Source: Linepithema humile (taxonomy: Eukaryota > Arthropoda > Insecta > Hymenoptera > Formicidae). Taken from it: DNA of 64,000 nucleotides. Of this stretch, positions 12,871-23,101 are shown in pieces. A model generated the notes under the pieces. It searched no databases and was not told where the DNA came from. It saw only the letters and a program-made list of their open reading frames with translations. Numbering within the stretch: the first letter of the stretch is position 1; each line of letters starts with the position of its first letter. The translations under genes and the position numbers were made by a program. The stretch covers positions 5,456,001-5,520,000 of the forward strand of contig NC_090133.1 of assembly GCF_040581485.1 (NCBI RefSeq), read 5' to 3'.

Positions 12871-15800
12871 GTTAATATAAATATCAATGTGTGTGTTCAA
12901 AATTAGATTTGTTGGCATTCAAAAGATTATTTCATTTCTGGTAAAATTACATTTTCAAAATTCAAGCTGCGAAACTGATCGATAAAATATCATCTCCAAA
13001 ATTAAAAGCGATAAAAATCAGGGGATCGTTACTTTTCGCGACCGTTGAAAAACATGCGGTTAAATTCTGCCGCTAAATAGACTCGGTACCTAAATATACA
13101 GACTTGCGAGACAGAGGAGAAGGGACACGACGAAGAGAGAAAGAGGAGAAGAACAGGTTCGCTAACGGACACCTCAGCTGCCAATTTACCGGGCGCACGC
13201 AACTAGGCAGTCATATTTTATTTACGATATAATTGAGATATATTGAAACGCGAGATACAGACGTCCAGCTGTGTGCGCTCGCGCGGAAGAATAACAACGC
13301 GCCGGCGTCCGCGACCGAGCTATAATTTAACGTTCCCTCAAAAAGAAGGCCGATGCATTTTATTAGATCGCAGCATCGGCACCGCTGCGGTGCATTCAGA
13401 ATCTCCACTACGTCGATTTCATGCTCGATTCTAGAAACGACTGCAGCTTTATCAATACGTTATACTATTTTTTAAACTTACAACGGTCTTATTTTCCTGT
13501 CAATCTTTTAGCGATATATAAAAATGCGCTAATAGACGTAATTTCGGATTGAGAAAGAGTTTGGTATTGTTCAAAGTTTGAAAAGCTAAGAAGAAATGAC
13601 CGTAACAAAAATAAGAAATCTTATAAATTTATTATATATTAAAAACAAAAATATCAAAGTTAAGTGATTGTATGTCACAGATGCGCCTAAATCAGTCCTA
13701 AAAGTTTTAACATATAGCTACATTTTATATTTTTAATATACGCAAATCATTTTACGAACCTCGAATTAAGCAATTGCAAATTTAGAGTGTTTTGTTTGCT
13801 ATAATCTGACGCAACAGATATACCCACGTAAGAAGCGATGATTGAAAGCAAAGAGAGTGTACAGAGATTCAAGGGGTGATCCTTGACGAGGGTCGATTTC
13901 CCGAGGAGTCCATATCCGTTCCGCGAACGAAAAAGTAGATTTTCACGGATCTCTTGCCGCGGCGTGCCAATAACCCCGCGCCAAAGTTAAATTTTAAAAG
14001 CATTTAATGTCCGCCGACCCTCATAACTCGCTTGTCTTACGCCTCACTGGGGCATAAAGCGGAGACGGGCCGTCGAGGGGCGCGAAGAACATAACCCACT
14101 TTCCGTGGGGCCGTCAAGTTTTAATATTACGAAATATCGATTCCACCATCGCTCTGACGCGGCGATTTTCCAGATGAAACCCCGCAACATACGCGGTCAT
14201 CGCCTAAAAGCGCCTGTCCGAAATTGATACGTAACGTTTGAAAAGTGGGGCTGAGCGTGCGAAAAATGTTGCTTACCTCGCGACCATTAATACTCAATTT
14301 CTACAAGCCAACAACGCGATGGCTCAATAGCAAACAGTCATTAAATTCATATAAATCTGAATAAATCGTGCGTCTCTATATCAATATTGCTAAATCAATT
14401 TTAAAATTCATATTTCTTAAAATCTTCATACTACGAAATTCGAGTTATAAATTTACTTATTTACTTAATTTCATTAATATATCTCCAGAACAATTTAGGA
14501 TACTCCGCTGATAATAAATGTGCATTTTTGAGAACGTTATTCCTGGAAAAAAATGGAATCCGAAATAAGAAGCGGTGGAGAAACTAAACGAATTTGCCAG
14601 CAATCGCGAGACGACGATTCATTAAAAATGTATGACGGGAATGCGATGATGATGACCGGAGATCGTTGCCGTTCCATGATGCTTAATCGATCCTAGAGAT
14701 AGGCTTAGATCGTCCCGGCTACCGCGGCAAGATTTATCCGCGTGTAATCACAGAGTCGACCGCTAAGGATTGTTATTGGCGCATTTTAATGCGCCAGTTG
14801 AACCGGGTGGTTATTATTTCTGCGGTTTTGCGGCTGTCCGAGAAAATTGGCGGTTGGGCGAGAGTTCGCGATGGACGGGGCGGACGGCCAGGTAACCCTG
14901 AGATCCATCTGTCACAGCGAGGGCGTTTGCAATTCGTCAGTCGACGAGGGCTCTCGTCGGATTGAAAAATCTCCTCCGGTCCGGGGAATTTACATGCGGC
15001 GCTTTGCGAAGTATTTTTTTTTCCTCCGCAACAAAGACCTTGTCGCGAATAATGTAAATAAGAAAATACAAGCGCAATTTATTGATGCTCTAGAGCACAA
15101 AGGTCCCCCGAGAGATTGACTTGCGAGAGAGAGAGAAAAGTATAATAATATAAAAATTAACATTCACGCACTTTCACATTCAAATTGCAAATAATAATGT
15201 AAAACGTGATTTATAATTAAACCTAAGAGTGGGTTTAACTTTGTGTCACTCTGTATTATTTGCTGCGAGTTATAGAAATAAGAAGATGAAAGACGACTGC
15301 AATAAAAGAGAAATAAAGAGGCACGAAGGAAGGAACAATCGAAGAGGCATAAATACGTTTGACCTCGGGTGTTTGCGTACAAAGAAATCTCGTTAGTATC
15401 AATGAATAGGATAAATCCGCTTGCATCCTCCTCGCACCTGCTCGCGTACGTGATGAATTGTCTCGCTCGAATATATTTATCCTTGTATCTTTCAATATGC
15501 AGAAATCTAAATAATCTCTGTGTGCAACGTTTGTTGAATTTCAGAATTAAACAAATTGAATTAAACAAATTGAAAAATACAAATTATCCGAACTTTCGTT
15601 CAATTTGACACTGAAATATTTCAGCCAACTGCCATTGGCCGTTTAGACCAGAATAACAGGGTATATAGTTGGGGCGTTTTGATTGTTTTTCGAGATACAC
15701 GATAAACGTTTGCGAAGATCTTGCTCAAAGGCCGACACAGATCGAACCGAATTACGGATTCCCATCGAGAATCACCAAGCGATCGTCCGCCGTTGGTATC

Positions 15801-18105
15801 CGGGCTTAATTACGCGTTTCGTCGATAATGCCCATCTTCAGCGGGGTCGTAACAACAAGCACGGGCCCCGACTCCGTCTATGATTTATGTTCGGGAAATG
15901 GATCATGCCTCCGAGGCCTAGATCCATTTCGGTTCTGCAGAAAACGGGGCCCGCGAGCCTCTATTAAGGGCGGTGGCAGCGGCAAGAGGATACGCGTTGC
16001 TCCAGCGAGAGGCACGGGCGTCATAAACTGTTTATAAATCACCGTGGCGTATACCCTGTCATAGAGTTTAACGGATGCGCGTGTGCACGGTAGGATGCGT
16101 AAAGCTCCCGCGGCCGGATAACCGTATCTGGTGCGACGAGATCGTATCGTTTCCGCGGAGCCGACTCTCGGCGCGCGCGAGCCGACTTCAATGCGCTCGC
16201 CTCCCTAAACTTGGCTGAAGCTGCGTAAAGTGAACTTAAAGTAAAACTTCCTTTATTGGAAAGGAAGATGGGAAAAGTATGTCACGATGTGTGTCGTCGG
16301 ACTGTTGTTGATTAATAAACGAGAACAACCCCGTTGTAGCTCGCTTAACTTTAATTTCGTCGAGATCGCGGAATAACAATCGGATCTGCAATCAGATCGC
16401 TGTATGCCTCGGTCGGCACGACAAATTAATTCGGTGAATCGCTCGGCGGAAAGATTGGCGCTTTCCACGGCGCGCGGTGACCATGCGCATCGTAAATTTT
16501 CGTTTTCTCGTCGCACATTATGTATTATGCATTTTCTGTCCACTCGTTTCAAAAGCCGTATTTAGTGCTTTCGACAATTATCTTTCCGGTAGGTAAGAAG
16601 GCATGTAATATTCATGCCGTGGATCGCGAGTGGACGGAGCTGGCGAACGTACGGCGCACAATACCGTAGATTCCGAGATTGCGCGTTCACCGTGACACTA
16701 ATACCGGAAAGGGAACGGAGAAAATCAGTCTTAATTGGGACACACTGGAAATGACGACGCTTAATTTAGATCCGTACTGGACATCGGCTTGAGAATGCGA
16801 TAGCGTTAGCAATGCTTTCGGAGTAATAGTAGTAACGGTTGTAACGCCGAAGGTAAATGAACACGGCGTACTGTAAGAATGCACTGCTAATATCGGCGAT
16901 GTGATGATGCAGTTATTTCTCATGAATACATATAACGTAACGCCAAATTTTCTGTTTCATTTAATTAATGTTACAAATTCATTAATCTATAAATTTATTT
17001 AATTGCGCTTTTCGAGTTAATTCGCGATAATGAGTAATGATTACGGTATTACGCAATTTTGCGAACACCGTTCGTCGTTTATCTTAACGATGGCGTTCGC
17101 TTTTCGCATCGCCGACGTTCATCCCGGCGCTCCGGCGCATCTCGCAATTTCTCACGGAATCGTTCTAGACAGAGCATTAGCGTTTGTCAATTACTGACGC
17201 GGGATACAAAATGTCCCACTTTTGCATTCCGGTTCATTTGTCAATAATTCCTCAAGTAATTTGGAGACCGAAGGAAAGATGATGACAAATCGATTCCCGC
17301 GCTAAGAAGAGATAAGTGCCGAATCGAGAGATTTTCATCGTTTGATCGACAAGCACCGAGTACTTCGTAGACGAGCGAGACAGCGGCGTTCGTCGACGAC
17401 ACGTGAGAGTACGTTTTCGCGCAGCGACACACAGAGAGAGGAGAAAAGCAATTATAATTCCCTCTGTATCGTCGGCGTTATAATTGGAGCGCGGGCTCCG
17501 ATAATGGAGGTCCAAAGAAGATTAAGAATAGGAACGCCGGACGTTGGATGGGATGTGGGAGGATGGGGCGATGGAAAGAGAAAAAGAGAGAGAAAAGCAA
17601 GGACACCGAAGAGGGCGAACGGGGTTTGCCGGAGCGGGAAAAAGAATGAAGAAAAGGACGAAGGGGGCAACGACGAGAGAGCCCTAGGTATAGTCTCGAT
17701 GACTTATGTGGCTCTGACGCTATCAGCGAAGCGTCTCTAGAGTCCGGCTTGAGCCCCGGAACGCCGGTCCTCGTAAATCATCGTGATCCACCCACGCCCG
17801 TACCGTGCTCTGCCCGCTCCCAAGCTCCAACTCGGAGATGCGATATGACAATTAACGAGGTCAAAAGGGGAACGGAACGTTTGCCTACGGAACTGCTGCC
17901 CGCTCGCAACTGGGAGGAAGCAGGATACTGATCGGGTAATTCTTTTCTCTTGCGCCCTATGCCTTTGTCATTATAAACGTAAATTATGATTATTCATCTT
18001 TGTTTAGTGTGCAAAAAATCACACGCAAAAGAGTCCAATTAAAATGTCATAGTAATTAAAACGTCGTTGATATTAAATTGCACATACAAATACACTGATT
18101 ATTTT

Positions 18106-18151
18106 ATTTAACTTTAAGAAATAAATTCTATTTAATTTTAAGAAATAAATT
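18106..18151. repeat. Two tandem copies of a 24-bp A+T-rich unit
   Basis: ATTTAACTTTAAGAAATAAA at 18106 recurs at 18130 with one base changed. It lies in the A+T-rich flank just outside the left arm of the protease inverted duplication. Confidence 0.7.
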
Positions 18152-18645
18152 GCACGTATATTTTATATTATAAAAAAACATTAAAGTTGTTTTGTTATTT
18201 CCTATAAAAAAAACCATTAGTTATAAAAATCTATTTCCTATAAAAAATATGATATAAAAAAGTAGCGTCAAGTCAAAATAAAATTTGACATTAAATATTA
18301 CATTCGATAAGGCAATACGTTTGTTTACTTTATTATTTATTACACATAAATAATATGTTAATATAATGTTTTAATTAATATAATATCTACTAATCTTTCA
18401 TAGCAGTAATTAACTGTAATTTATATTTATAAATAATATATTAATTTTAAAATATTATATTTTGAAATGTAGCAGCATCAAGTTTCTTTCGATTAAATAT
18501 ATTTTTTCTCTTAATTACAATTTTTCTTTTAAATTAATTCAAATGTTTCCAATTGCAAACGATTTTAAACTGACTTACGCACGTTTCGCAATTTTATTTT
18601 TTCTTGAATCTTGATTCACACATGTCGAGAAGCTCTCGATTGAAA

Positions 18646-19238
18646 TTACTCATCAATTGAATGGCTTTCCGGTAAACAGTAATGCTGGCGGCAGTAATAA
18701 TCTTGGTCATCTTCCTTATGACACCATGTTCCATCTGGAAAGTACGAGACCACTGCGAAATCGAGCATTTCCAAACGTGGTGCATAGTAAGTAGAAGTAT
18801 AGTTTTTTCGTCGACAGAACATAGTACAGGCTTTCCATGGTTTCTTGACATCATGAGGGGCCTGCCATCCTGGCCCTTTCTCTAGTTCGTACGTTAAATA
18901 TGTTTTGTCATACATTTCCACTCTTTCGCTGAACATGGTGCATACAGCGGTAGTAAACTGATTGAATGTCTTGCGATTATTAATGCAAAGTTTCGAGTCA
19001 TCGCATAGAACAACGTCATAATATGGCCCTTCGCAACACGCCGTTCTGTAAGAGCCATGTTTGCAAAAACGTCGTTTGACTATAGCGCCTTTAGATTTCG
19101 ATAAGCAACTGCTTTGACAGGTGCCTTCTTTCCATTCACTCCAGTTATCTTCTTCACAATACTTAAAAATATATGGCGGTTCAAGGACGGGCACGCATTC
19201 TCCTCCACGACATTCTTTTCCCAGTGCGCAATGCGTTC
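18646..19238 (-). CDS. M12B protease exon, left copy: cysteine-rich, thrombospondin-1-like and C-terminal tail
   Basis: The acceptor is TTTGTCTAG (complement of 19239-19247). The exon is open for about 197 codons to TAA at 18646-18648. It encodes the same modules as the last exon of the + copy: THCALGKECRGGECVP, NWSEWKEGTC and a cysteine-rich tail with CTMFCRRKNYTST and FPDGTWC. Over the 182 residues after the GTG codon at 19192-19194 I count 16 amino-acid differences from the + copy. They come from about 21 nonsynonymous and 7 synonymous base changes, close to what drift without selection would give. The exon itself is intact, but the gene upstream is not. Confidence 0.75.
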
Positions 19239-19294
19239 CTAGACAAATTAAAAATTAAAATATCTGAGTTTTTGTTTCAGAGAAAAAAACGTAC

Positions 19295-19661
19295 CATCCA
19301 GCGCGGGTCCCGCAAAGAAATATCCATCTCTGACAGGCGTTTCGCATTGTAAGACTTGACATATATCATGCAACGTAACTACGTTCGCATCTTTGTCGTG
19401 CAAGAATACTTCGCATTGTGCTTTGGCGGTCCATTCTCTTCCGGGTAAATCATGATAACGCGAATGGTCTAACTCATATGCGTTTTCGAGAGTTTCTTGT
19501 TTCGTATGATCTAGAAGACACTCTTGTGTTTTCCAGAGTGTTTCAGTTACGCTACGAGTACACTCGGACCATGTTACGTGGCCTCTACCAAGCTGCCGAA
19601 ATGCCATTATGTGTTCGTATTTCGGACAATTTATCTCAGAATCGTGTGTTTAATTCCTAAA
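19295..19661 (-). pseudogene. M12B protease exon, left copy: disintegrin-like region, with 2-bp surplus near the third zinc histidine
   Basis: The acceptor is TTTTAAG at 19662-19668 on the + strand (complement), the same site as in the + copy. The donor is GTACGT just below 19295. The body encodes the end of the protease domain (TWSECTRSVTETLWKTQECL) and the disintegrin-like segment (LPGREWTAKAQCEVFL). The frame is open through this part, and the codon that is TAA in the + copy is GAA here. The first few codons are out of frame with the rest because of an extra AC at 19644-19648, giving TAA at 19631-19633. Confidence 0.7.
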
Positions 19662-20535
19662 CTTAAAATAAATCAATTATTTTTGATAATATGCTATACT
19701 TTGCATTGTATATTTAAAATATTTTTATATATTTTAAAATTTATTAATAGAGTTATATACTGAATAATTAAAGAATTGAATTTTTTTAAAAAGTCTTTTT
19801 TTAGTTTTTATTTTTTAGTTGTACAAATAAGCAATTTTTATAAATTAAAATAAGTATACATAAAAGTATATCGAACCTACCAAGCTATCTGTAATAATTG
19901 CGCTAATTATTGTAAGATAACAAGGCTCAAAGTATAATTAAATTATACAATTTAAAAATCTTTGGTCATCACTTTATCATTTTCAGCAGATTGCAGTAAT
20001 TTAACATACCAAATTTTAATATAACAAAATCCAAAATATTCTTATAAAGTTAAGTAATTGATAAAACACACGTAATATTATTTCCGTCGAAAATTGTAGA
20101 CCAAATTACTAATGACTTCTACTTCAATATCTTAAGAAGTGATATTGGCAATAATTGAGAAAAATGCAGAAGAAATATCAAAAATTTATATGTAATCAAT
20201 CATTTGATCTTACAAAAATATTTCCGACTTTATTAACGGAATTTTGTGCGTAAAATTGCTGTATTTTACTGAAAATGGTCAAATTAATAATTGAAACATT
20301 TTTAATTTAATTGTTAAGACTTATTACAGTACAACTATTAACACGGATAACTTGCGTAGCTCGATATCCCTTCATATCATATATATTAATTTTATTTATA
20401 AAAACTTGATTATTATATTATTATAAAATATATTATATATACTTTATTTATATTAATGCTAAATAATTAAAATACTAATACCACTACTAATACTAATATT
20501 AATATTAATAGTAAAACTAATGTATATAAACTTAC

Positions 20536-20600
20536 AGATGTGAGATCTCATGAACAGCGGAAAAAGCCGACGCAAAACCCGAGGTTATACGTACGTTTTA
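20536..20600 (-). pseudogene. Remnant of M12B catalytic exon (HExxH end)
   Basis: On the minus strand this reads GFASAFSAVHEISHL, then GTAAGTTTATATACA, which matches the donor of the + copy almost base for base. It contains the first two zinc-binding histidines and the catalytic glutamate. Upstream of about 20600 the similarity ends, and the same frame has a TAA at about 20606-20608, so this is the truncated 5' edge of the left copy. About five codons before HEISHL in the + copy have no counterpart here. Confidence 0.65.
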
Positions 20601-20708
20601 TCTCTCAACATGAAAAATATTATTGGAAAATTATTAAATCTTTTCTTAATTGTCAATTTATAGATACTAATAACTCTGAAAGTTTTCGGACAATTGATTT
20701 AACTAAAC

Positions 20709-20888
20709 ATGCGTAGAAACAATCAGGTTGCATCGCCTGTGTCCGAAAAATTGAAATATAATATGAAAGGCGTTACAGAAAAGTTGTCGCAGTTAAAAGC
20801 ATCGAATTCTTGCTTGTATATTCATAAGGATCATATCAGCTCTGCAGCAATCAACTTTTGTCATGAACATGATTTGGTCAATAGTATC
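20709..20888 (+). CDS. M12B protease exon: end of propeptide
   Basis: This is a 60-codon open segment. Its latter half (SNSCLYIHKDHISSAAINFC) has the cysteine spacing typical of the C-terminal part of M12B propeptides, where the protein starts folding onto the catalytic domain. The donor is GTATGA at 20889 in phase 0, joining the acceptor ending at 20980 across a 92-bp intron. The start is uncertain. ATG 20709 follows an in-frame TAA at 20700, but AG acceptors at 20717 and 20726 also fit, and the ATG start gives no signal peptide. Only about 110 bp separate it from the truncated 5' end of the opposite copy, so the original first exons were probably lost in the rearrangement. Confidence 0.55.
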
Positions 20889-20916
20889 GTATGAAAAATT
20901 TATTTTGAAATTTATA

Positions 20917-20936
20917 CATATATATATATATATATA
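20917..20936. repeat. (TA)n run inside an intron of the + strand protease copy
   Basis: About nine TA units inside the 92-bp intron between the propeptide exon and the catalytic exon. Confidence 0.8.
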
Positions 20937-20980
20937 CAAGCATGAGACGCAAAAAACAAATGTATGTTTTTTGTAAGTAG

Positions 20981-21702
20981 GAAGGACTCATTTTTCTGAA
21001 AAACGACATATTGGAGATTAAACCTTTGCGGAACAACTTTGGACCTTTGTTCTTAATCAACGATTTTTGCGTTAGAGAACAAATTAATCTTTCATTCGGC
21101 AAACCATACCTTATTAAAAGATCGCTGCAATATTTTGCTAATTTAGATGTTTATTATTTGGACAATTTCGAGCCAAAACGACGTTACATACAAAATACGC
21201 AAAAAAAATTAACAATAGAACTGGTCGTTTTTTTCGATGAAGCAGCATGTCACATTTTCATGCCTTTTCTGGACAATAATAAAGATAAGTTACACACCAT
21301 GTTATTAGCGTACGTGAATCATATCCAAGCTGCATTCCATCATCCAAGTTTCGGTGCTCCTCTTGATATTTCGTTGGTAAAATTAGATATTTTGGAAAAA
21401 CAACCGTTAAATTTGCCAATTTTTGACAATGTTGCAAAATTGATGAGTTCGTTATGCAATTATTCGAAAACTCACAATCCTCCAGACGACAATGATCCGC
21501 ATCACTGGGATATTAGCCTTTACATAACCGGAATAAATATTTATGTAATGCAGGACCAACAAAAACGTTATATCGTAGGAAGAGCTTCCTACAACGCGTG
21601 TGACTCAAATTTCTTGTGCGCGATAGTAAAATTCGGTGGTGAGGGTGTAAGTTCGGCTTTTGCAGCGTTGTCTATAACTGCTGCTCATGAGATCAGCCAT
21701 CT
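20981..21702 (+). CDS. M12B protease exon: end of propeptide and catalytic domain to HExxH
   Basis: This is the largest coding block in the window, about 240 codons open throughout. It starts at the acceptor AG 20979-20980 in phase 0 with the last propeptide strand (GLIFLKNDILEIKPL). The reprolysin domain begins around LTIELVVFFDEAAC. Later come WDISLYITG, typical of strand 4 in reprolysins, and the active-site helix ITAAHEISHL, with two zinc-binding histidines and the catalytic glutamate. The exon ends at CT, before GTAAGT at 21703, and the split leucine codon is completed in the next exon. Codon use is A+T-rich like the surrounding DNA. I see no lesion in this exon. Confidence 0.8.
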
Positions 21703-22073
21703 GTAAGTTTATATACACTAGTTTTACGTAAAAATTAAGTATAAATACATTTTATAAGAATATAATAATCAGGTTTATATGAATGAAATTAATAAACATG
21801 ACATGAAGGAATATAGAGCCATGCAAGTTGTCCATGTTGATAATTATAATGCGACAATTCTCTACAATTAATTTGTACAATTAAAAATTTTTCCCTTTAT
21901 GTCATATTTATTTTATTTTATAAAACTTTGTTTGTTTGTAAAACTGAAAGATAAAAAGTAAAGGGACTTTTTTAAAAACATTTAACTCTTAAATTATCTA
22001 GTATGATAACTCTATTAATAAATTATGAAATATATAAAAATATTTTCAAAACCAATAATTTATCTATTTTAAG

Positions 22074-22450
22074 TTTAGCAAATTCACACGATTTTGGTTC
22101 TACCGTTGAGGAAAAGTGTTCGAAATACTAACACATAATGGCACTTCGGCAACATGGTAGAGGCCATGTAACATGGTCCGAGTGTACTCGTAAAGTAACT
22201 GAAACACTCTGGAAAACACAAGAGTGTCTTCTAGATCATACGAAACAGGAAAATCTTGCAGACGCATATAAATTAGACCATTCGCGTTATCATGATTTAC
22301 CCGGAAGAAAATGGACTGCCAAAGCACAATGCGAAGTATTCTTGCGCGACAAAGATGCGAACGTAGTTACATTGCATGATATATGTCAAGTCTTACAATG
22401 CAAAACGCCTATAAAAAATGAGTATTTCTTTGCGGGACCCGTGCTGGATG
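22074..22450 (+). CDS. M12B protease exon: third zinc histidine, disintegrin-like region, with nonsense codon
   Basis: The acceptor is AG at 22072-22073 after a pyrimidine-rich tract. It is the nearby AG that keeps frame with the upstream donor and places a histidine-aspartate pair at the right distance from HExxH; the next AG at 22077-22078 gives a frame that fails. The rest encodes the end of the catalytic domain (TWSECTRKVTETLWKTQECL), then an ADAMTS disintegrin-like/cysteine-rich segment (LPGRKWTAKAQCEVFL, then HDICQVLQC). A TAA at 22129-22131 lies in this frame. The donor is GTATGT at 22451, splitting a glycine codon in phase 1. Confidence 0.7.
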
Positions 22451-22508
22451 GTATGTCTTTTTCTCTGAAAAGAAAACTCTCAGATGTTTTAGTTTTTAAT
22501 TTATCCAG

Positions 22509-23101
22509 GAACGCATTGCGCACTGGGAAAAGAATGTCGTGGAGGAGAATGCGTGCCCGTCCTTGAACCGCCATATATTTTTAAGTATTGTGAAGAAGAT
22601 AACTGGAGTGAATGGAAAGAAGGCACCTGTCAAAGCAGTTGCTTATCGAAATCTAAAGGCGCTATAGTCAAACGACGTTTTTGCAAACATGGCTCTTACA
22701 GAACGGCGTGTTGCGAAGGGCCATATTATGGCGTTGTTCTATGCGATGACTCGAAACTTTGCATTAATAATCGCAAGACATTCAATCAGTTTACTACCGC
22801 TAAATGCACCATGTTCAGCATAGCAGTGGAAATGTATGACAAAGCATATTTAATCTACAAACTAGAGAAAGGGCCAGGGTGGCAGGCCCTTCATGATGTC
22901 AAGAAACCATGGAAAGCCTGTACTATATTCTGTCGACGAAAAAACTATACTTCTACTTACTACGCACCACGTTCGGAAATGCTCGATTCGGCAGTGGACT
23001 CGTACTTTCCAGATGGAACGTGGTGTCACAAGAAAGACGGCCAGGATTATTACTGCCGCCAGCATTACTGTTTGCCGGAAAGCTATTCAATCGAAGAGTA
23101 A
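22509..23101 (+). CDS. M12B protease exon: ADAMTS cysteine-rich, thrombospondin-1-like segment and C-terminal tail
   Basis: The exon starts after TTATCCAG at 22501-22508 and completes the glycine codon split by the upstream intron. It opens with THCALGKECRGGECVP, the hallmark end of the ADAMTS disintegrin-like module. NWSEWKEGTC follows as a thrombospondin type-1-like start, then a cysteine-rich tail including CTIFCRRKNYTST and FPDGTWC, like the ADAMTS Cys-rich domain. The stop is TAA at 23099. These modules normally act in substrate and matrix binding. About 197 codons are open. From 22509 to 22730 it is identical to the opposite copy. Confidence 0.8.

Larger units (their letters stand above)
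8594..18519. other. Stretch without a supported gene (8594-18519)
   Basis: This is the same mosaic: CpG-rich blocks at about 9370-10300, 10560-12740, 13850-15120 and 15630-17930, separated by A+T-rich DNA. Possible short exons (for example 9980-10022, minus) have too weak an acceptor to list. Nothing resembles a transposase, reverse transcriptase or tRNA. The poly(A) run, the ACG repeat and the 24-bp tandem unit are listed separately. Confidence 0.6.
18593..20600 (-). pseudogene. ADAMTS-like M12B zinc metalloprotease, left (-) copy, 5'-truncated and frameshifted
   Basis: This is the inverted paralogue of the + strand copy. It retains about 65 bp of the end of the catalytic exon, including HEISHL and a GTAAGT donor (20530-20535 on the + strand). 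The exon carrying the third zinc histidine follows (19295-19661), and then the last exon (18646-19238). Homology to the other copy stops near 20600, so the propeptide and most of the protease domain are missing. In the frame set by the donor, translation stops at TAA 19631-19633, because the run at 19644-19648 has a surplus AC relative to the other copy. AATAAA on the minus strand lies at 18593-18598. The intron between the first two parts is about 874 bp, against 371 bp in the + copy. Family assignment is secure; the copy cannot encode a complete enzyme as read. Confidence 0.75.

Noticed and set aside
12840..12875. Poly(A) run as the tail of a retroposed gene
   Set aside because: No recognisable coding sequence upstream and no flanking target-site duplication.
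22074..22100. Alternative acceptor AG at 22077-22078 for the + strand protease
   Set aside because: It shifts the frame, gives an early stop and loses the third zinc histidine. The AG at 22072-22073 keeps both frame and motif.
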